Position numbers and translations under genes: made by a program. A stretch of DNA of 64,000 nucleotides from Brasenia schreberi (lineage: Eukaryota; Streptophyta; Magnoliopsida; Nymphaeales; Cabombaceae): NCBI GenBank assembly GCA_036023115.1, contig JAYKKT010000059.1, forward strand, positions 5,317,501 to 5,381,500. Reading direction: 5' to 3'. Position 1 is the first letter of the stretch, and every line of letters starts with the position of its first letter. Positions 57,543 through 64,000 of the stretch are shown one piece after another. The notes beneath the pieces were generated by a model. It did no database searches. It worked only from the letters and a program-made list of their open reading frames with translations, and was not told the origin of the DNA.

Positions 57543-60500
57543 CTGTATGAGCTGCTCGTGGCTACGGTGGAGTCTTCAACCTTCCTCAGACAACTTAATC
57601 CTTCAGTTGCTGAAACAAACAATGATGTTGTGTTTAAAGAAGGTATTTTGTGTCCTTTTCTATGGCCTTCCCATGCTTTCAACAAAATTGCTGTGATCGC
57701 ATGATGGTTGTTTTTGGCTTTTACACCTTTACTATTCTTCCTGTTGACCATGTGAATCATAATAACTGAAAATTTCATGGTGGGGGAAGCACTTGTCAAC
57801 ATTGAACTTGAGGAGTCAAGTTGGTGGGTTTGGGTAACAGATGAAATGGCACCAAATACTGCGGAAGAGTTGAGTGGAATTGATAATGAAAGTTATGTCA
57901 TTGTCAATGAAGAGCACATAGTTGATGGAATTGCCAATTTCATTGCAAGATGCATTGTTTTAAATCCAAAATCTCGGGTATGCAAACATAAAAAAGTTCA
58001 GTTTGTTTCTTTTTGTTTGGTTTGTTATTTGAGGAAACTGCACCATCGGACATAGTCATGCAATTATCAGTGGAATTATGAACCTTACCTCAGTATATAT
58101 ACTGGGTTTCAGGTTCTCACAAGAGGGTAGAACTGATGAGAGTCAAACTCAACTGGCTATCTACCAGCCAGAGGCCCTCTCCACTGTGCTAACTGCTAAC
58201 ACCTTGGGGCTGATTTCTTTAGTTGTCTTGCTTTCTATCTGGATTGTTTCTTTTTGCTAACTGGCTTAAATTTGCAGACGTTGGCACCAGAGGAGTTGCA
58301 AAGAAGTAAGTTGTTTAGCTTTTCCGTTGCCTTCTGCTCTAACTTAAGACTCAAGTAAAGGTCACTAACTAATGCTTTTCTTAGTTTGTTCCGTAGTTGT
58401 AGCATCATCATTCCACTGAATTCATGTTAAATGTACATTGCTGAGTCCGCTATTATGGTCAGATAAGCTAATGGTGCTTGTCATAGTATGGCATAAGAAT
58501 AAGCGGTTTTACTCCAGCATAAGAATAACTTGGTTCCTAAGTCCTCTTTCATCTGTCCTGCAACATGCTTGTCTCTGTTTGAATTGGAAACAATCATTTA
58601 CTCAGTTGTTGCAGCCAGTTAAGGCATCTAAGATTCATTTGTTTATTTATTTTCTTATGGCTCTTTAATCTTTATTAGACACAGGTTAAGGAGTTGGTAA
58701 AGTGGAGTTATATAACGTACAACAACAACAACAGCCTTTTCCCATACTAGACGGGGTCGGCTACATGGATTCTTTGTTTCCACAGAGCCCTATCATGTGC
58801 CATGTTTGCAGTTAACTCACAATAAGCTAGATCATTCTTTATTGTTTCTTTCCCACACTTTTGTGGCCGTCCTCTACCTCTTTTAATACTTTCCAAATTT
58901 AGTTTTTCATACCTTTTTACAGGTTGTTCTTTTGATCTTCTTTCTATATGTCCAAACCATCTTGAACGATATTCTAGGAGTTATATAACGTAAGGCTTGA
59001 AAAATCAGAGAGGGAGAGAGAGCCATGAACTCAAGTCTCATATTTTCTACTAATTCAATCCATGGCTAGTCTAGTGTGTCTGTCCACCTTTACGTACACG
59101 TTTTGGAGTCCCGATCTTTTTTTTTATATGGAGACCTGAAATTCTCTCTTTTCATAGCTCTTCATTCATTTCCTCCTCTTGCGTACATACCAGAAACATT
59201 TATCCAAGTAATATGGATATGTTAAGGAATCCTTTGCTTCACTAACCCTACCATTGAGAGCAACCTGTGGAGTATTTCTCTATTTAGCAACTTCATATCT
59301 TGGTTTGCAGAAAATTTGTGTTCAATATGTTGAAATTTATGGTTCCCCATCTAGTATGGGAAATGGCTTAATTGTTGTTGTTGTTACGTTGAAAATTATT
59401 GTTGTAGAAATGGAGTTTTCTTTTGAATAAAATAAAATAAATTCTCGTGATCTTTCTGGGATATTAATTGCTTATTGGTTTGTTGGACATGGTCAAGTTA
59501 GACTATTATAAACTCAATCATTAATTATGTATTCACAAGTTAGTCACCTGGTTTCTCTAACTTCAGATTACAAGGGAGGACTATAATATGAAATATTTGC
59601 TTAAATAAAAATTCATAGGTGTGATAAGTCACCACACCTGTGACCTTACAAAACATATAGTTTACAATGTCAGTAGCAATCTTGCTCTTTCTCTTTCTCT
59701 TACCGGAAGTTTAGTCTGCTGCCTACTCTGTCACACGGGTGCGGGTGCGGGATATGGCAAATTTCAAAAATATTGGGTACGAGAACACGGCTAAGATATA
59801 TAATATTTCAAACTAGAGCAAATGAGACATCAACTAACATAAGTATATGACAATAGTAACTATACAACTTTATATTAAAATAAAACAAGTAAACAACTAC
59901 TAATTTAATCATAATTATAAACATAAGTCAAGATCAAAAGAAAATCTTGATTGTACGTTAGAAATCATAGATCTTCACTATCAACTGAAGGGACTACAAG
60001 ATCAGTGAGTTCCATATTACTTTCACCACCTTCGTATGATTGTTCCCTTTCCATGTACATCCATAATGGTGTTTCATCATCAGGTATTGAAATTGAAGGT
60101 GTTGATGATCTTGAACTAAGGAAGATGGCTAGTACTTTCAATACCAACACTATCACGAGAACTCCCAATTGATATTTCTTTTCCTTTTCTTTTATAGGTC
60201 ATCTTTAGGTTTGATTCAAATCAAAATCTGATTGAAAAATACAAACCATATTAACAACAATGTATATATGTATTCACGAAACAAGATTAGAATAATGGAG
60301 AGAGAGAAGAGAAAAATGAAGTGTGGGTTCATCCATCAAGCCGATTGGAGTTGTGGGAAGTTTGTGAACCTCCCTTGACCTTAGCTAGGCGAATCCAGTG
60401 TGGGTTCATCCGAACCCTTAACTAGTGCAAAGGAAACCCCGATCACAGGCGGGTGAACTGTTTTGGGTGTGTTTGTAATTTGGGTTTATAATTTTATTTA

Positions 60501-61810
60501 TTGAATAAGAATAATTTATGAATAAATAAAAATTGTGACAAAATCATTTCCCTTTCTGTTGCCAACTTTTAAGTATATTTTTGCTAGCAGTTTCTAATTT
60601 CATGAGATCGCAAACAATTAAAAACATTTGGTTGTCTCGGTTCATTGAGTGGGCATTTCACAACTTCACTATTTTAGGGTTCACCTTACGTGACTTCCAT
60701 TGAGTTGAACATGATCAACGTGTGTGAGGCTTAACTCAGTCTGTGAAGTGAGAAATGAAGCTAAAGTATTAGTTAAAAAGCTGGTCTCTAGTAAGAGAAA
60801 AAGGGGATATCATCAAGTAATAATATCAATCACTAAGGTGTCATAGAGTTAATAATCAAAGAAATTGAGCTCATTATTTTCTCACATATGAAAATTAGCA
60901 AATATGACAACTACATGTACAAAGATAGCAGTTTGTTAATTTTGATATATTAGATGAGTGGATTATGAAAGATAACGAAGAAAATGCACTTCTAACCGAA
61001 GAAGACATTGCATGAATTAATTTGAAGTACAACAACATTATACAAATTTATAATATGTAAAATGTAAATGTATTTCATTTTTTGCTTCAAAATATGTAAT
61101 TTTGGATGCAATTATTCAATGTTGAATGTTCAATCTGTGCTAAACTTTGCATTATATGAATTTAAAGCAATTACAAGATTTTCCAGATTTTTTTTCGGAT
61201 TTTTACTAATTTTTCTTGATTTTTAAAATAATTTTTTGTATTATTTTAATATTAAAGTATGATACAATACGATACGATACGCCCGTATCGTGGATCCCAG
61301 TGATACGCTATACGATACACGTCAGACAACACTGGATAAAACCGTGACCGACACCTTGTCGGTGCTAACACCTCACCCAAATGAAGTGTTGCTCTGACAT
61401 AGATTGTAATGTCAATGTTTAACCATGGTGTATTATCCGAAGCGTTGGGTCAAATGAGCAATAAAGACAAGATAAAGAAGTTGTGGCATGCCGGGAAGCT
61501 TTTGTATTCTTTAGCAACATGGGGAACTGCTTTAGCAGGGTGAGTTACAGTTGTTTCTGGTTGCTTGATGAACTAGCACTAACAAACTGGAGTTGGCATT
61601 CATGAACGTTTTGTCATAGGACTCATAACATTCATAATCAGTGATATATCGCAAACAATTCCAATGGTTTCTCAACCACGTGTCTCTTGTGCATTCCACT
61701 TGCCATGTTCTTGTTGTTCATGATGCAGATTATACAGACACCGGGTTGTCTTAAAAGCAGCTGCAAAAGGGATTGGGGCGACTGGAAGGGTGATCTTGAA
61801 GGATCTCTAA
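57543..61810 (+). CDS. Unrecognised gene, 3' exons (5' incomplete)
   Basis: Five exons join in frame with GT-AG borders: 57543-57642, 57790-57977, 58278-58305, 61443-61539 and 61729-61810 (TAA at 61808-61810), giving about 164 residues. Blocks are LYELLVATVESSTFLRQLN, FKEALVNIELEESSWWVWV, DEMAPNTAEELSGIDNESYV, VDGIANFIARCIVLNPKSR, TLAPEELQR, KIKKLWHAGKLLYSLATWG and LYRHRVVLKAAAKGIGATG. The last exons are hydrophobic and small-residue rich (LLYSLATWGTALAGLY), perhaps an amphipathic or membrane-associated helix. Phases agree at every junction, so the model is probably real. The acceptors at 57790 and 61443 have weak pyrimidine tracts. I do not recognise the family and assign no function. The 5' exons were not found. 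An RTE LINE lies directly upstream and another in the third visible intron. Confidence 0.65.
58720..58976 (-). mobile_element. RTE-type LINE 3' fragment (257 bp) with 16-bp TSD
   Basis: Minus-strand copy of the LINE 3' end (...GTCTAGTATGGGAAAAGGC then TGTTGTTGTTGTTG). Perfect direct repeats ggagttatataacgta flank it at 58704-58719 and 58977-58992. It lies in the 58306-61442 intron of the unrecognised gene. Confidence 0.92.
59338..59390 (+). mobile_element. Short LINE 3'-end relic
   Basis: GGTTCCCCATCTAGTATGGG followed by AAATGGCTTAATTGTTGTTGTTG is the 3' terminus of the same RTE family in plus orientation. Little else of the element remains. Confidence 0.6.
59735..61345. other. AT-rich degenerate repeat region in the large intron
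   Basis: Bounded by GGGTGCGGGTGCGGG words on the left (59738) and GATACGATACGCCCGTATCG words on the right (61265-61320), with AT-rich sequence between. It looks like an old dispersed element but no termini could be defined. The open frames at 59951-60172 have no recognisable product. Confidence 0.35.
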
Positions 61811-62677
61811 AGTTGGATTAGCTTTGTGAAAAATTTCGATTGTCTCATCTGCATTTGTCGAAGGCCAGCACCTGAACTTCCATGTACATAAATTCTAAGT
61901 GTTTATATTGTTCCTGAAAAACTTGTTCTTCAAAGTGTTTGTACTGCTTCCTAAAGCAAGCTTGACATTCTGCAGTAATGAATGCAATTGCAAGTGTTGA
62001 GAAGATAACCTACAGAATTTGTGTCCTAATTCTTTATCTGAACCTTTATTTTTTCTTTACATAGAAATCAACCATATCGGATTAGGTGGTATATATGCAC
62101 CAAGCAGTAGCACAAGCGCACACACATGCATGAGTGCACACCACCACACCCTTTTCAAGGGGGGATTGGGTTGCCACCACGATGCAACCAACTAAGAGTG
62201 AAGGGATCCCATTCCTCAACATGGAGAAAACTTTTAACTGGGATGTAAGGGGTTGGTTTCAGAATCTATATGAACTTGTTCATGACCACTTAAATCTGTA
62301 AGCAAATTAAGACACCGTGAGTACATTAGGACTCAGATTTCAGGAGGATGTTGTGCATGAACCGAAATCCAAGTCTGAATGACATTTGTGGAACCGAGTT
62401 TTGTATGGTTCCAGCAGAACGGAACGGGCATGGTAATATCCGGAACATCAGTCTTTCTAAGGTTATCCCCATGTTTCGCTGTTGGCTCCACCCAGCACAA
62501 AGCTTTACATCCTAAGAGGCACTTGCCTCAAGCTTTTTGAGCATAACTCACCTTTATCAGCTCCCTTGCCTTTGACTAATATCAGCTGGGGATTTGATAG
62601 TGCGAACAAAACATTTGATCTGTTGGAAACAAAGACACCTTTAATTTTGCTATTACAGTTTCAGATCAGCTGAAAGG

Positions 62678-62708
<31 letters not shown>

Positions 62709-62969
62709 GCGTATGTATGTTTCGTGTGTCTCGAATATCTGATTAGCCATTGGATCCAGGTTTGGTAATGCATGGGTTAGAAATGAGCAATCACTATTAG
62801 GTTATGACCATGGAGTTCATTTCATTGCCAGTGTATAGTTTTCCTGTTTTTTAACAACATTCAGAAGTTTAATATGCATCAATCTTCACCCTAAAAAGTC
62901 TAGGAGATACCACATTTGCTGCATTAGAAACTATGCATGACTCCTGTATAAGCCATTTACTCCTGAAAG

Positions 62970-63155
62970 CCCAACTTAACCATTCACACTCAGGACAGGA
63001 AGGGCAGGCCGGGCTGCTTGTTGTTTGGTACTTAATAGTATGACAGTAGTTCTGTAGCCCCTTGAAATTAAGTGGAGACTGTCTCCCAACTTAACCATAC
63101 ATTCAGGCCGGGAAGGGCGGGCCTTCAGTAGTATGACAGTAGCTCTGTAGCGCCT
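62970..63155. repeat. Imperfect tandem duplication, period about 115 bp
   Basis: CCCAACTTAACCAT at 62970 recurs at 63085. GGAAGGGC, TAGTATGACAGTAG and CTGTAGC follow in the same order in both units. Confidence 0.7.
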
Positions 63156-63261
63156 TTTTCTTATTACGACCATAAGTATCGCAATTTGCTGTAACGGCTG
63201 CTTGCCTTTCTTTTCTTTTGGTTACAAGAGGAGGCTGAAGCCTAGCACACACACCCACACA

Positions 63262-63345
63262 CATGCACCCTCTGGGAGTCGAACTCCTCACCAGCAGCAA
63301 CAGTGCTAGAGCACCCTGCCGTTGAGCTAACGCTCTGGGTTCATG
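63262..63345 (-). repeat. tRNA-related SINE copy 1
   Basis: On the minus strand TTAGCTCAACGGCAGGGTG is a good pol III A box and GAGTTCGACTCCCAG a good B box. The acceptor stem does not pair, so this is not a functional tRNA gene. The same segment recurs at 63671-63760. Confidence 0.6.
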
Positions 63346-63670
63346 GCTGCTTGCCTTTTTAATGGCTTGGCTGTCAGTATCGGTCCTGTGTAGCTTTGGT
63401 TTGCCTTCCAAGTGTAGGATTACCATCCTTGTGACTGAAGATGTTAAGCTTCTGACAAGAAAAGCTTGTTTCTTTCTTCCTAGACAAAGCTTGAGATAAC
63501 AAGAAGATATAACTCAAACTAGAAGGTTGAGAAGTTGCAGTACAACCTCCCACACTTTAAATTGTGACTATTCGAATAAGTTAGTGATGAAAATAAAGAT
63601 GTTAAGGTGAATGTATAGCAATAAGAATGGCACAAATCCATAGCAACCCTTTAATTATTATTATTTTTTG

Positions 63671-63760
63671 CCCACACATGCACCCTCTGGGAGTCGAACT
63701 CCCCACCAAAAGCAACGGTGCTAGAGCGCCCTGCCGTTGAGCTAACACTCTGGGTGCATA
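63671..63760 (-). repeat. tRNA-related SINE copy 2
   Basis: Nearly the same sequence as copy 1 through both boxes, followed on the minus strand by GGGCAAAAAATAATAATAAT, which looks like an A-rich SINE tail. A B-box-only relative lies near 22735-22775. Confidence 0.6.
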
Positions 63761-63807
63761 ATCCCCTAATTAGGTTATTAGAGAAAATTATGGTATGACA
63801 CTAACAT

Positions 63808-63950
63808 AAGATGAAATGAGAGATGCACGGTTAAGGTGACTTGAACATATGCAGAGATGGTAGCACAAAGAAGGTTAGAATAATACTTAGGAAGAGGTTG
63901 AAAAGGCCTCAAAGATATTGGAAGAAATCCAGAGACATGGTATTGATATT
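63808..63950 (+). mobile_element. Decayed RTE LINE relic
   Basis: The translation contains scattered matches to the conserved RTE C-terminal region (DEMRDARLR, then EHMQR) with stops between them. It is an older copy than those with target duplications. Confidence 0.45.
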
Positions 63951-64000
63951 TATTTATTTTGTATAATTGGGAGACAGAAGCCTAATGCACTCCCATGGTA

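Larger units (their letters stand above)
61811..64000. other. 3' flank to the right edge; no gene identified
   Basis: Should contain the 3' UTR of the preceding gene. It holds a CT/TA tract at 62679-62708, a tandem duplication, two SINE-like segments and a LINE relic. The open frame at 62482-62673 has no recognisable domain. Confidence 0.55.

Noticed and set aside
63262..63345. Possible functional tRNA gene.
   Set aside because: A and B boxes are good, but the acceptor stem does not pair and a near-identical second copy with an A-rich tail points to a SINE.

Overview
The window is nuclear DNA from a flowering plant. Evidence: split genes with GT-AG introns, plant-specific families (an AP2/ERF factor, a WEB-type coiled-coil protein, a DEM/CYPRO4-type VID27 protein), Ty1/copia and RTE-type retroelements, tRNA-derived SINE-like repeats, and many long CT/TA/GA microsatellites. 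The species cannot be told from the sequence. Genes are sparse, and several introns are 3-8 kb and full of repeats.

Layout. 1-4310 is repeat-rich and probably intronic. 4311-6219 (+) holds the last three exons of an NDC80 kinetochore gene whose 5' part lies off the left edge. 9478-10206 (+) is a single-exon ERF gene, and a decayed copia element (10278-14847, minus, with both LTRs, PBS and PPT) lies 71 bp behind its stop. 16930-22297 (+) is a complete two-exon DEM/VID27-like gene. 27356-28274 (+) is a SEC13 homologue carrying a frameshift and a nonsense codon. 30699-35359 (-) is a six-exon CGI121/TPRKB-like gene (KEOPS complex) with a 2-nt deletion in exon 4. 37171-46669 (-) is a three-exon gene for an 88-aa protein. 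Its 8.5-kb first intron contains a copia element (39671-45697, +) that was itself hit by two RTE LINE fragments and by another LTR element now reduced to a solo LTR. 47359-50123 (-) is a WEB1-like gene. 52508-53870 is a tandem array of about 150-bp units with a three-unit higher-order period. 54516-54752 is a MITE-like foldback element. 56565-57485 is an RTE LINE fragment just upstream of the visible exons of an unrecognised gene (57543-61810, +), whose third visible intron holds another LINE fragment with a 16-bp target duplication. The right edge carries SINE-like and LINE remnants.

The genes are unrelated housekeeping or regulatory genes (kinetochore, transcription, COPII/nuclear pore, tRNA modification, chloroplast movement). 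They do not form a pathway or cluster. I saw no convincing new biological system. The most informative observations are the retroelement stack, whose insertion order can be read from target-site duplications; the gene lesions in SEC13 and CGI121; the higher-order satellite; the constant CT-TA-TG order of the compound microsatellites; and the dinucleotide tracts lying against or close to four start codons. All exon assignments were made by eye from reading frame, splice sites and remembered family sequence, and no database search was run.
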